From the NCBI RefSeq assembly GCF_000330505.1, contig NW_004443648.1:1097878-1161877 (forward strand): DNA of 64,000 bases, in the 5' to 3' direction. The stretch comes from Entamoeba invadens IP1. Taxonomy: Eukaryota; Evosea; Mastigamoebida; Endamoebidae. Of the stretch, positions 43,612 through 53,495 are shown piece after piece (position 1 is the stretch's first letter; each line of letters starts with the position of its first letter). The position numbers and the translations under genes are program-made. The notes beneath the pieces are model-generated. The model ran no database searches. It was not told the DNA's origin and saw only the letters and a program-made list of their open reading frames with translations.

Positions 43612-43654
43612 TGTCACCGACTTTATCCTTGTCATCTCTTTTTTCTTCTATCTG
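43612..43654 (-). repeat. Right terminal inverted repeat of transposon
   Basis: Read inward on the minus strand: CAGATAGAAGAAAAAAGAG, a short insert, then GGATAAAGTCGGTGACAAA. TA follows at 43655-43656. Confidence 0.85.
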
Positions 43655-43656
43655 TA

Positions 43657-43975
43657 TAGTTATTAAATAAAGCCTGATATTGTATAAATACCAATTGGTA
43701 ACATACAAATCAATGAGGAATTAACACTCTTGAATGATATAATATAACTACACTCAAAAGTGTATTTCTTTTGATAGATTTGTTAAACTATATAACTAGT
43801 TAGAGAACAATATAAATAATAGTAAATTGAAATTAAAATAAATAGTTAAATATGGCATTTCACAAACAATATTACAAACTAGAAGAAGTACAGCACTTTT
43901 GGGAAGTTAAAACATCGTGTTATCGCTTTACAAGAAAAAACAGTAGAAAAACACTCAACTTAAAAAAGTTTACAA
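43657..43975. other. Flank between transposon and EF-hand copy 2
   Basis: AT-rich promoter region of the second EF-hand gene. A short frame starting ATG 43852 is not convincing. Confidence 0.4.
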
Positions 43976-44464
43976 ATGAACAAGGAGAAAGCAAACAAAA
44001 TATTTGACGACATGGACCTTGACAAAAACGGCACAATTGATGTCGACGAATTTGTATTTGGGATGAAGAAGATGATGGGGGTTGACACATTTGCAGACAA
44101 TGAATTTAAAGCGATATTCAGTATGTGTGATGGGTGTTCTCTCTTCCACAAAAAAGACGGGAAGTTGTCGAGAAAAGAATTTGCAAGAGTAGCCAAAGCG
44201 ATTCCAAACAGGTCTTCTGGATACGACGCGCTTTCCGAAGAAGAAAAAGAAGTGAGTGACAAGAAGAGACTTGGCACATTCATTTTTAATATCATTGACG
44301 AAGACAGGTCTGGCAATATCTCTTTAAAAGAACTCACTAAATTCGTTGTTGCACTTGGAAAGCCAAAAGAAAGTGCTGAAAAGTTGATGGCTCGTGTTGA
44401 CAAGAGTAAAGACAAGCAGATCTCATTGGACGAGTTCATCGACTGGTACTGTGGTGATTTGTAG
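43976..44464 (+). CDS. EF-hand calcium-binding protein (copy 2)
   Basis: 162 aa, the same length and domain order as the protein at 40645. EF loops: DLDKNGTIDVDE (residues 13-24), degenerate DGCSLFHKKDGKLSRKE, DEDRSGNISLKE and DKSKDKQISLDE, ending WYCGDL. The third loop here is more canonical (Gly at position 6) than in copy 1 (Asn), so calcium affinity of the two may differ. A soluble sensor with unknown partners. Confidence 0.93.
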   Translation: MNKEKANKIFDDMDLDKNGTIDVDEFVFGMKKMMGVDTFADNEFKAIFSMCDGCSLFHKKDGKLSRKEFARVAKAIPNRSSGYDALSEEEKEVSDKKRLGTFIFNIIDEDRSGNISLKELTKFVVALGKPKESAEKLMARVDKSKDKQISLDEFIDWYCGDL

Positions 44465-44831
44465 AGTCATTTTAATTACTCATTTCGATAGACATTCATT
44501 TGTGTATAGTATATAAATAATAACATAAACTATATTTTTAACGTTTGTTATATAAGAATTAAAGTCATAAATGTATTTTTTTATAACACAAATACCACAA
44601 CACTTTTCTAAATTACTTAAAAAAGTACATTAGAACTGATATTCATTTCATTATCAATTATTCCTCAAAGTGAAATTTGAGTTCGCTATTTATTATATAT
44701 TAATAATAATACATTATTATTAAAAAGGTGATAACTATATTTTAATTGTACTTTTAATCAAAAAGTATGGAATATACTTTTTGTTCTATATATATAGGAC
44801 ACGTGTAAATGAAGTGGGTCGAATGAATTAG
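44465..44831. other. AT-rich intergenic region
   Basis: No open frame, repeat or RNA recognised. Confidence 0.45.
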
Positions 44832-45104
44832 AGGAGATTGGTTCCCAAAGCTATTAAAATAAGTAAGTCTGCCTTTTGTGAAGTTCCACAATTTGGGTAT
44901 AAAAATGTGGTCATTTGTTGTTCAACGGAAAGAATCAAAGGAAACACTTTCGTGTTCTTCGATTGATTCGAAATGCCAAGACCCCGAATTGGAAACACCC
45001 CAACCGAAATTGAACCAATTAAACACCAGAATTTTGAGGCAAAATCTTCCAAACTTTTTGAGGTCTGGAACTCACAACTTCGACCACGTCTCCTGCTCTA
45101 TTAA
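44832..45104 (+). pseudogene. Gene fragment with in-frame TGA
   Basis: A 91-codon stretch with coding-like composition and only one internal stop (TGA 44964). Before it: CEVPQFGYKNVVICCSTERI and GNTFVFFD. After it: FEMPRPRIGNTPTEIEPIKH and a tail ending at TAA 45102. It opens just after a TAG and has no start codon nearby. The sequence is far less AT-rich than the spacers around it. Probably the relic of a gene, or the 3' exon of one whose other exons I cannot find. Family unknown. Confidence 0.45.
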
Positions 45105-45130
45105 AATGAACTCATCAGACTTTTTATTCA

Positions 45131-46021
45131 ATGAAAATCCTCATTGCCACCGAGAAAGCATTTGCCCCAATAGCCGTTAAAGGTATTCGTGAGATAGTAG
45201 AGAAGGCTGGCCATGAGCTTGTGTTGCTTGAAAACTACAAGAAGCCTGAGGAGTTATTAGAAGCCATTAAAGAAGTCGAGGCTGTGATCATTCGTTCAGA
45301 CAAAGTGACTCCAGCTGTTGTTGAAGCTGGAAAGAAGCTTAAAATAGTAGTGAGAGCTGGTGCTGGATATGACAATGTCGACTTACCAGCTTGCACCAAA
45401 GCCGGTATAGTAGTCATGAACACACCAGGTCAGAATTCAAATGCAGTTGCTGAACTTGCTATTGGTATGATGATCTATGCGTTCAGAAATATGTTCCAAC
45501 CCGGTACTGGTATTGAATTAAGAGGAAAGACTCTTGGTCTTGCTGCGTGTGGTAATGTCGGACAATGTGTGAAGAAAATTTCCGAAGGTTTTGGGATGCA
45601 AGTTGCTATTTATGATCCATATTTGAAGATGGAAGGAAAAGTCGAGAAACTTGAGGACCTCTTTGCTCAAAACCAAATTGTTTCCCTCCACATGCCATCT
45701 ACTAAAGAAACAAAAGGACTTATTGGGTACGATTTGGTGATGAAAATGCCAAAGAATGGACTTTTGGTCAACACGGCCCGAAAGGAAATTATTAATGAAG
45801 AAGAAGTTATTAAAGCTATGAAAGAGAGAAAGGACTTGAAATATGTCACTGATATCGCCCCAGCTAGCAAAGAGTTCGAGGAGTTTAAGGGAAGATACTT
45901 CACTACTCCGAGAAAGATGGGAGCAGAAACTGAAGAGGCTAATGTCAATTCTGGTTTGGCTGCTGCAAGACAAATCGTTGCGTTCTTCGCCACCGGTGAT
46001 ATTAAGTTTAAAGTCAATTAA
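45131..46021 (+). CDS. PGDH: D-3-phosphoglycerate dehydrogenase, ACT-less type
   Basis: First enzyme of the phosphorylated serine pathway: 3-phosphoglycerate plus NAD to 3-phosphohydroxypyruvate. 296 aa, the short form known in Entamoeba, without the C-terminal regulatory domains of bacterial SerA. The substrate domain contains VVRAGAGYDNVD. The nucleotide domain has GKTLGLAACGNVGQCV, in which the usual GxGxxG is changed to ACGNVG. Conserved HMPSTKETKGLI and NTARKEIINEEEV follow. The usual catalytic HxxGAxTxE ending is replaced by RKMGAETEEA, with Lys at the His position, as described for this enzyme type. ATG 45131; no intron. Confidence 0.93.
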   Translation: MKILIATEKAFAPIAVKGIREIVEKAGHELVLLENYKKPEELLEAIKEVEAVIIRSDKVTPAVVEAGKKLKIVVRAGAGYDNVDLPACTKAGIVVMNTPGQNSNAVAELAIGMMIYAFRNMFQPGTGIELRGKTLGLAACGNVGQCVKKISEGFGMQVAIYDPYLKMEGKVEKLEDLFAQNQIVSLHMPSTKETKGLIGYDLVMKMPKNGLLVNTARKEIINEEEVIKAMKERKDLKYVTDIAPASKEFEEFKGRYFTTPRKMGAETEEANVNSGLAAARQIVAFFATGDIKFKVN

Positions 46022-46294
46022 TATAAATCACCTTCATTCCTATTTGGTTGTATTATATTTTATAATATACATATAATACATGTTTGTTATATAGTCTAGA
46101 ACACTAAAATAAACATTTTGTTTTTTGAAGAGATTTGTTATTCAATTTTGGGTGTTTTTTTCCTTTTTGATTAGCGTAATGTTATGCACATAATAAACTT
46201 TTAAAAAACAGGAAAACTATCTAATAAACTCAACAATTCCCGAAATTTAGACACTTGGTTTTTGTTTAAAGTAATTTTTTTTAGTGTTAATATA

Positions 46295-47121
46295 CAGATA
46301 GAAGAATTATTGGTTGTCATAGAAAAAGTGGTTGTCATGAAAATAATGTTATTAAAAGCAAAAAAAAAATCGATTTTTTTTCAAAAATTTTCCCAGTGTA
46401 CTGAGTAAGTCAATTATCAAATGAAATAATAAATATTAACTAATTTGTTTTATGTTTTTATAAAGTATTAAACAAATGTTTATAATGTTAATATTTAAAA
46501 CTTTTAACAATAATAAAAATTATGTATTTGGAAAAGACTTATTAAATGAAGTATATTTGTTTTTTTTGGTGAACCTTACTACAGTAGGAGATAAAGACAA
46601 TGAAAACAATAATCAGCACAAAACGTTTGGTTAATTTGAACACAAACAACAGTTTTCATAACAAAATGTCATATTTGTAATATATGTCATATTACATATT
46701 GTTTATTAATGAATGTCTATTGATTAATTATTCGTTTTCAACGTTATTAATATACAAACCTGATAATCGTGATTTTTGCTTGTTTGATTTACACATCCCC
46801 AACTTATTCATAATAAATTGCACATCCCCCACATCAATTCATTTTATATCGAGACGACAAGGTGCAGTCAATTTTGATTTTGAAGATGAGTAAAATATTT
46901 TTGTGCTTTTTCTGTTTTTTATATAAAAATAGTCTTTTTTATTTTTTTCATCCTTTTGACAACCACTTTCTGAAAAATCAATCCAAATCACCACTGCTTT
47001 CCCGTAATTTTGCTTGTTAAACAACTAACAATTTATAATTATTAAAAATAAATTAATAAAAATACTTTTTTATACTCTTGACAACTACTTTTTCTATGAC
47101 AACCACTTTTTCTTGCATCTG
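46295..47121. mobile_element. Non-autonomous Tc1/mariner-like element (MITE-like), 827 bp
   Basis: Flanked by TA on both sides (46293-46294 and 47122-47123). Both ends read inward from CAGAT: left CAGATAGAAGAATTATTGG, right CAGATGCAAGAAAAAGTGG. Each terminal repeat holds two tandem copies of a motif of about 19 bp close to AGAAAAAGTGGTTGTCAT (left 46304-46339, right 47079-47114). A further partial copy lies internally at 46955-46970. There is no transposase frame; the interior is AT-rich. The first 12 bases of the left end equal the right end of the transposon at 41211-43654, so mobilisation by a related transposase is plausible. Confidence 0.82.
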
Positions 47122-47399
47122 TAATCCCGTTATTCACAATTATACAAATCAAAATGTCTCTAAAAATAAGAACATTCAACTTCAAGTATCATCACACCAA
47201 TTATCTTGAAAAGAACTAAACATTGTCTGTAAATATAATCATTGTCATATTGCTATGTTTAATCAATGAAAGACCAAAAATTAATTGGTGTATACTGAAA
47301 TAGTGTTTTACTATTAAAATCATTGTTTATTATAGTTTTCTTATTTAGTTAAAATTTTGTAATTTTAAATTGACTGATTTAATACTAACGAATAAATTA

Positions 47400-47861
47400 T
47401 TATGAATCAATCTGTTGGGCCACCTCTGTGACTCTTTCAGTTCTGTCCGTGTTTGGTGCACTTTCAGATTGAAACGAAAATACAATAGAAGGGAGAGGTT
47501 TTACGTGAAAACAAGTTTTTCGAACTTTAATTTCTTGTTTTTCAACCTTTTCAATGAAACTAAGCCGTAATGGTGTTTGTGTTCTGTTAATTCCAATAAA
47601 TGATCTTCGAGGGGATTGGACTTTTGGAGAAGCTGGAGAATCTGTTTGTGGCATTGTTGTTGCCTTTGGACGTGCGATTTTGAATTCTGGATGTTTTGCT
47701 TCTGAAATGGTCAATGTAATCGTGTGAGTACTTTCCGAAGAGTTTCGAGGTGATGGAGAGTTGGAATTATAACAAAACAAATTCCTTTTCGATTCTGACA
47801 CACTTTTTCCTTTGTAACCTTTCGTTGAAACGTGAGGGACGTGAGACACAGAGCTTGACAT
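47400..47861 (-). CDS. Ser/Pro-rich basic protein, unknown
   Basis: 153 aa, probably largely disordered. Repeated S-P sites with nearby basic residues (SPRNSSE, SPKVQSPRRSF) look like substrates of proline-directed kinases. The middle region is short and non-repetitive; no domain is recognised. Composition and size recall the protein at 48945 about 1 kb upstream on the same strand, but I see no clear alignment. ATG 47861. Confidence 0.6.
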   Translation of the reverse strand: MSSSVSHVPHVSTKGYKGKSVSESKRNLFCYNSNSPSPRNSSESTHTITLTISEAKHPEFKIARPKATTMPQTDSPASPKVQSPRRSFIGINRTQTPLRLSFIEKVEKQEIKVRKTCFHVKPLPSIVFSFQSESAPNTDRTERVTEVAQQIDS

Positions 47862-48944
47862 GTATTATTCGAGTTTTTCATCTAATCACAAAAGAGGTAT
47901 ATAAAAGAATTGTTTAAGTCAAAAAAGGTAGTTTTATTTTAAGAACAAAAGGTATAAAATTCTATAATTGGTCAATAATATTAGAAAAAAAAACACTCCA
48001 ATTATTAACCTCTAATAATTTAGTTTATTGAGTACTTATGTTTTTTAATTTTTTTGTATCACTAGTTTTTTCATTGAAGTCTTTGAACTTCAATGATAAT
48101 AATTTCATAATGGAAAAGAAAACTTCAGATGGTTGAATTGAACATCTTTTGAAAACAAATATTTTTCATTTTTATTTATTTTTTACTTTTTGATAAATGC
48201 GCCTTTGTCACTTAATACATGGTGTAAAATTAATGTCTTTTTGGGTAGTTTTAAAATAAAAATACTCAAATTAAATAACAAAGTATTGACGAAATTCAAT
48301 TATTATAATTTATTTTAATCGAAAATACACATCAATTTATCATTTATGTAATACTTGCATTTTTGGTGGTAGATTTGATTCAATACAATTGGTTTTTAAT
48401 AAAAAAAAGGTAACTAAGTTTGCCCGAATTCAACTTACTTATTTTGAAGGGTGAATCACAACAATATGACTTATTTTTTCCAATTATTTATATTTTTTTT
48501 AATTATTTACACAGAAACAATTTCCAAAAAATAATTCTTAACAGGTTTTGTTCTTTAAACACTGTAGTAATATCGTGAAATTAAAATACGTAATGAATAA
48601 TGTTTATGTAACAGATGAATCATCGAGCCAAGTTGCTCTATTCAATACTATTTGTATTAGAACTTCAAATAAATAATAAGAGACTTAATTAAGATAACAA
48701 TTTCTATTTATATAATTCTTTATAACTAAATTTATTAATAAATGTTATTTCAACACTTTATTTGTTCTTGCAAATTAAAGTATTAATGTAATAGTTTTTT
48801 AAATTATAATTTATAGCATTTGTTTTATCCCGAAAAACTCCAACAAAACGGTATAACCAGCCAACACTTCTCTTCTTTTTGTTAATATGAACTTCAGTTA
48901 AAACTATATTACCACCAAAACTCTAAAAGTCAATACGTACAAAA
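47862..48944. other. AT-rich intergenic region
   Basis: About 1.1 kb without a supported gene. A small 9-bp palindrome (CATTGAAGT...ACTTCAATG) near 48074-48097 is the only structure noticed. Confidence 0.45.
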
Positions 48945-49532
48945 TTAAAAAGATACATTTCCTGTTCTTTGTTTTCTCTTCACACCGATTCTAACACCTC
49001 TAGGCGACAACAGTCCAGTGTCTTGTTGACTGTTATAGTTCTGGTCTGTTGTTTCAAGTTTTGATTGTATTTGTTGGGAGATCGTACTCAAGTCTTTACT
49101 CTCTAACAGGCTTCTACTCATATGACTCTTTTTAACGATAGCGGGTTCAACACATATGACTTCTTTTTTCATCACCTTTTCATCGCCAATTACTCTGTTA
49201 ATTTCACTTTGGATTTCTTCTGGTTGTTGACTTGTTTGTACAGATTCTATTGTTTCGTTTGTTTCGTTGGGGTTCGAAGTGTTTGCGGAAGGGGGTGGAC
49301 TCTCGTCCGAGGGAGACTTGGTGGCGCGACTTAAAACAGTTACAATGACAGACCGGCTCTCCCCAACGCTCCGACTCCGCGAAACCAAAATGGCACTGTC
49401 AAGACCCTTTGGTATAGCTGACGCGTTTCTTTTATGAGTGCGAAATGGCGTTTGCGAGGCCTGTGTATCGACGACAGGAAGTGTGATCGAGTGATTTGGT
49501 GTGTGAAGACTCGGCACACGCATTTCAGACAT
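48945..49532 (-). CDS. Ser/Thr/Pro-rich protein, unknown
   Basis: 195 aa, low complexity, rich in Ser, Thr, Pro and Gln with TP and SP sites (LHTPNHS, SPSDESPPPS, LLSPRG). It ends in a basic segment (RIGVKRKQR) that could act as a nuclear signal. No folded domain, signal peptide or membrane segment. Codon use is more GC-rich than the flanks, which supports coding. Function unknown. Confidence 0.65.
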   Translation of the reverse strand: MSEMRVPSLHTPNHSITLPVVDTQASQTPFRTHKRNASAIPKGLDSAILVSRSRSVGESRSVIVTVLSRATKSPSDESPPPSANTSNPNETNETIESVQTSQQPEEIQSEINRVIGDEKVMKKEVICVEPAIVKKSHMSRSLLESKDLSTISQQIQSKLETTDQNYNSQQDTGLLSPRGVRIGVKRKQRTGNVSF

Positions 49533-49977
49533 TGAGATTTTGTGTTTATCACTTTTCCGAGTTTTGTGGAAGTTGAAATCACGTCTTTAGTCTGTGGGTT
49601 TATAGTTATATATAACATTGTTATAGTTTAGTGTTTTTAAAAAAAATCATAATCGGAGAAAAATCATGGGGATTTTGTTCAAAATAGATGATAAATTGAT
49701 TATCATCTATTGTGTCAAAATAATTATGAGGAGTTCCAAATGATATATTACACGGTTATTAATATTATTAATTATTAAAAAAAGCAATCAGAACCAAGTT
49801 ATCAGCACTGTTACACGTCATCATGTAGAGGGTTTGAATTTCCACACCAACAATGCAACCTATTTAGAGGATTTTGTCATCACATTGCCTTCTTTTTTTT
49901 ATGTCTTTGGTCTGATTTGTTTTATTACTGAATAAAAAATTTGAATTATGGGACTTCATAAATTAAATATTTTGTGA
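49533..49977. other. AT-rich intergenic region
   Basis: No frame or structure recognised apart from AT-rich tracts. Confidence 0.4.
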
Positions 49978-50526
49978 CTATATTTGGTTGTCTGTAATGT
50001 GCTCTGCGTTCTCTTTCCAGCCCACATCACCCTCATCAAGTACAGGAAAGTAGTCGACTATGAACTTTATGACGTTGTCTTTGAAATTGCTGTCTTTGGT
50101 GTCGACCCAAATGCCAATTAAGTTGTTTGCTTTTTTCATCGAGACAGAAACACCATTTATTTTTCCTTTGTGAATAGTTTCGCAGTCTTTGTTCGAGATG
50201 ACCAAAACGAGAAGCTCTTTCCAGATAATTGCAGTTTCTTCTTTGGGACACTTAACTGTTATTGTCCCACCCTTAATATTCTTCTTGTCCTCCCACAAAG
50301 GCTTGACTCCATTTTCCATAAAATGAATAGTGATCTTCTTGTCTTGAAGAAGCTCTATTGATGGGAGAGTCCCAAATAGGTTCCAAAACCCTTCGATCGT
50401 GTGGCATGTGCCGATTGTTTTCAAATTCTTCTCAAATTCCTCCATACTTGCATTTTTTATGGCAAAGTCGTCAACCCAGAACGTCCATGAGCGCGCAAGT
50501 GGATGTAACTCCTTAGTCCCTTCCAT
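49978..50526 (-). CDS. eIF4E-family cap-binding protein, class II-like
   Basis: 182 aa from ATG 50526. Fold signatures: HPLARSWTFWVDDF, then EEFEKNLKTIGTCHTIEGFW, IHFMENGVKPLWEDKKNIKGG, and later NLIGIWVDT. The second cap-stacking Trp and its following Glu are present (PLWEDKKN). The position of the first cap-stacking Trp (human W56) holds Phe (EEFEKNL). This is the hallmark of class II eIF4E (4EHP), where Tyr, Phe or Leu replaces that Trp and cap affinity is lower. The dorsal eIF4G-binding region (HPL, FW) is kept. It could be a translational repressor or a general initiation factor in this lineage. A MIF4G protein with an eIF4E-binding motif lies at 24171. Confidence 0.9.
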   Translation of the reverse strand: MEGTKELHPLARSWTFWVDDFAIKNASMEEFEKNLKTIGTCHTIEGFWNLFGTLPSIELLQDKKITIHFMENGVKPLWEDKKNIKGGTITVKCPKEETAIIWKELLVLVISNKDCETIHKGKINGVSVSMKKANNLIGIWVDTKDSNFKDNVIKFIVDYFPVLDEGDVGWKENAEHITDNQI

Positions 50527-51417
50527 TGTTGTTTTCCCATGGTTTTCTTGCCTCAAATTGTCATTTATTTCGCTTATTTTTCAACATCTCAATCTCATTT
50601 TGTGATTATTTTTCTATCTAAATATTATTATTGTTTAAATAATAAAAAAATATAATGGTATTTTTTTATAAAATAGAACAAGATAGGAATACAAACTATA
50701 TAATAATTAAAATATATTATAATTAAAAGTAATAATAATAAAATTAAATAAAAATATATTTAAGACAATACAAAAATAATAATTTATTAATTTCATAATC
50801 AACACCATTAAATCAAACAAAATTATTTTTTTTATTCAAAATGTGTTTTAAACTCAAATAAACCTCATTGGTTAACAAAATAAAAATTTTAATTGTTTTT
50901 TGTATTTGTAAAGTTGATTAAAGCTCTATAAAAAGCCAATCAGAATAAAACACATCTTAATTATTTTATACATATATAAAATGAAACCATTACAAATATC
51001 ATTCAGATTTATTACTTTAGTTGTTTAAATAATGATAAAGTATATAAAGTAATAATTAAAACAAAACAAATATCAAAATTTCAATCAATAAACACAATAA
51101 TATTGAATATTAAATCAGATCAAATTATAATAAACAATTTAACTATAATTAACAATAGTTTAATTATAATACGATTTTTAAGGTTTTGTCTTTGTTTTTG
51201 AATTTCAGTAGAATTCTATTCAAATACATACAATTTAATTAAAATAATACTACAATTCAACCCACACCATGTGAACAGCTTGTTGACAAGGATCAATAAC
51301 AAATTGCTAATAAAATATTAGACTGGAAATAGTAAATAGTCGGACACCATAGAAAAAAGTAAATTGAAGAAGTAAATGAGTCGAAACTGAACTGTAAAGT
51401 GTCAGACAGAATCATAT
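50527..51417. other. AT-rich intergenic region
   Basis: About 0.9 kb of very AT-rich divergent spacer with nothing recognised. Confidence 0.45.
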
Positions 51418-51966
51418 ATGGTTGAGCCCCTAGGTGTAGATGTCTTGACGAGGATGACGACGCAATTAGACGAGAAGTCGCGGGACGACAGTTCATGTGA
51501 CGATGCTTCCGCCTACATTCAAGCAAACAATTCGCATTTGTCGACGTCATTTGAGTTACTTCGGTATGAAGAGAATGACGCCAACGATGTTCGGAACGGT
51601 TCGAAAAAGAAGGAAGTGATCTCTTGGTTACATTCTTGTCGTCGTGGGAAGTCGACGAAGAAAATGATGGTATGTGGGACGTCGTCCGAAGAAGTGGTGA
51701 AGGGTTGGTTGAAGGAATCAAACGTCCACGCTGAAATCAAAGACTTCGACAACTTCATTTCGACCACAGCGAAAGAGTTTAAGGCAGACGTGTTAGGGTT
51801 TTATATCGTCAAACTCGAGTCTATCGACTTTTTGATCGACAGAATCGGAGACGTGGAACACTTGAAAGCACAGAACGTCATATTCTGTTGTAACTCAGTT
51901 AAGAGGTGCCCAAACAACCAAGGCGATAGATTCTCTAAAATCATCAAGAAGATCGTATTGAAGTAA
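51418..51966 (+). CDS. Hypothetical protein, unrecognised
   Basis: 182 aa. The first 55 residues are acidic and probably disordered. The rest appears to be a small alpha/beta domain (MMVCGTSSEEVVKGWLKESN, DVLGFYIVKLESIDFLIDRI, NVIFCCN), ending in a basic tail (RFSKIIKKIVLK). The alternation of strands and helices resembles a receiver-like or Rossmann-like fold, but no catalytic motif is visible. GC content is well above the flanks, supporting coding. No intron. Confidence 0.7.
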   Translation: MVEPLGVDVLTRMTTQLDEKSRDDSSCDDASAYIQANNSHLSTSFELLRYEENDANDVRNGSKKKEVISWLHSCRRGKSTKKMMVCGTSSEEVVKGWLKESNVHAEIKDFDNFISTTAKEFKADVLGFYIVKLESIDFLIDRIGDVEHLKAQNVIFCCNSVKRCPNNQGDRFSKIIKKIVLK

Positions 51967-53207
51967 TTTAATTTGTGTTTTTTTATTCAAATGATAATTC
52001 GAAGGACTGCATATGGAATGGGTTGAAAAACTGATACAAAGCCAATGATAACAGGACGAAAGGAAATATGAAAAGAGAAGAGAGTAACATAAAGAATGAA
52101 ATTATAGTTAATTAATAGTAAACATAGCTAATTAATTAATCGTTTTACGGTCAATCATAATTAATTAATAAAAGTATAATACAATATTAAATAGTATTAA
52201 TAGAATTATTTGTTATGGATAATTAAAAAATAAGATTATAATTAATGTAAAGACATATTTGAATATAATAAGTTTAAAGACTCATTTTTTTCAAATAATT
52301 TGATATACGTTTTTACTATTTCTGTTAATATGGTTTGTTATTTTTAAATCTTAAACAAAAAAGTGTGTTTTTTTGATTTTTTTTTACTCGTATTTTTTAT
52401 AAAACTGTAAAATGAAAATACACTTTGTTATTTTAAAAATTGTTTTAAAAGTTTTTGGTGTTCATTCTGTCATTCATTTGAATAACAGAATGACACATTA
52501 CATAGTTTTTGAATTAATTAAATTTGATATAATCATAGAAATATCAAAATAAAAATATAGCTTAAAAATAATATAATAATAATAATATATTTATTTACAT
52601 GGTTTTATTATTAAATATAGTTTATTGTTAATTATACATATATTTTCATAAAAAAAAGTTTTATTTTATATAATTTGTTTATTAATTTTATATTAAAAAT
52701 AAATGCAACCAAGATTATATTTAGTGTTTTTATTATGTTATTAATTATATTAATAAAATTAATTCTAAAATTACTGAGAGAAGTTATTATGATTTGAATT
52801 TCATTGAAGTTCGGTGTATTTACAATTTGTTCAATTATTCACTTGAATAACTTCAAATAATTAATTTAAACTAGTAAAAAATACAATTTAATGTGACTTT
52901 TTTTTTATTTTGTCCAAAAACACAAATAGAATACGACAAAATGTCAATTAGTGAAATAAGAATTCTTTTGGCAGTTTTTTCAATAAAGATAAATTCTAAC
53001 TACGGTTTTTTGTTCCACACAAAGTTATTTTATTCTTTTATATTATAAAAACAAAAAATTACGAAAGGGTTTTTGAAAAGTCCGAAGTTTAATTGAAACA
53101 CAACCAAAAATGAAAACGTCGTTCGACAATTTGTTTGCAGGAACTCAAGAGTACTTTTTGATCCAAACTGTATAAAAACAAGACCTAGTATCTCTTATTC
53201 AATAGTG
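51967..53207. other. Long AT-rich intergenic region
   Basis: About 1.2 kb without a supported gene. A short inverted repeat (TCATTCTGT...ACAGAATGA) lies near 52466-52495. Confidence 0.45.
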
Positions 53208-53495
53208 ATGAGAAGAACAAACATGTCAGTATTCGAAGTCTCAGATATTTCAACATATCAAGTTTACGACGGGACTAAGCCAAGAAAGGTCATTCAAAGG
53301 AAAAAACGGTGGTGCCAAGCCATCAAAGTGAATGCAGTCAAAATATTCCATCAAATGGGGTTAACTCGAGCAATTAAATACTTAACAACTAATAATCCGG
53401 AAACGTATAAAGATTTGACACCGTCAACCTTACAATACTGGGTTCAGATACTAACCCCTACACTCAAGGCTCCAAAACCTGTTGAGATGTATTAA
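53208..53495 (+). CDS. Small protein with helix-turn-helix-like segment
   Basis: 95 aa from ATG 53208. The region after a basic patch (KPRKVIQRKKRW) reads AIKVNAVKIFHQMGLTRAIK, then LTPSTLQYWVQIL. The pattern, a helix with AV, a Gly turn, a second helix, then a spaced STLxxW helix, resembles Psq/CENPB-type HTH domains that form the N-terminus of pogo-like transposases. There is no catalytic domain downstream. It may be a domesticated transposase N-terminus or an independent small DNA-binding protein. The fold assignment is by pattern only. Confidence 0.55.
   Translation: MRRTNMSVFEVSDISTYQVYDGTKPRKVIQRKKRWCQAIKVNAVKIFHQMGLTRAIKYLTTNNPETYKDLTPSTLQYWVQILTPTLKAPKPVEMY

Larger units (their letters stand above)
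41211..43654. mobile_element. Tc1/mariner-superfamily DNA transposon, complete ends, frameshifted
   Basis: A 2444-bp element flanked on both sides by TA (41209-41210 and 43655-43656), the target duplication of Tc1/mariner elements. Both ends begin CAGAT when read inward: left CAGATGGAGGATAAAGTC, right CAGATAGAAGAAAAAAGAG. Both share an inner block, GGATAAAGTCAGTGACAAA at 41219-41237 and its inverted, one-mismatch partner at 43612-43630. The right end has an extra segment of about 18 bp between the two blocks. A second copy of the inner block in direct orientation (GGTAAAGTAAGTGACGACA) is at 41329-41347. The interior encodes one DDE transposase on the minus strand. The element sits between two EF-hand paralogues. 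Confidence 0.88.

Noticed and set aside
44828..45052. Minus-strand frame opposite the fragment at 44832
   Set aside because: Starts with TTG, has no family features, and the plus-strand reading has better coding character.
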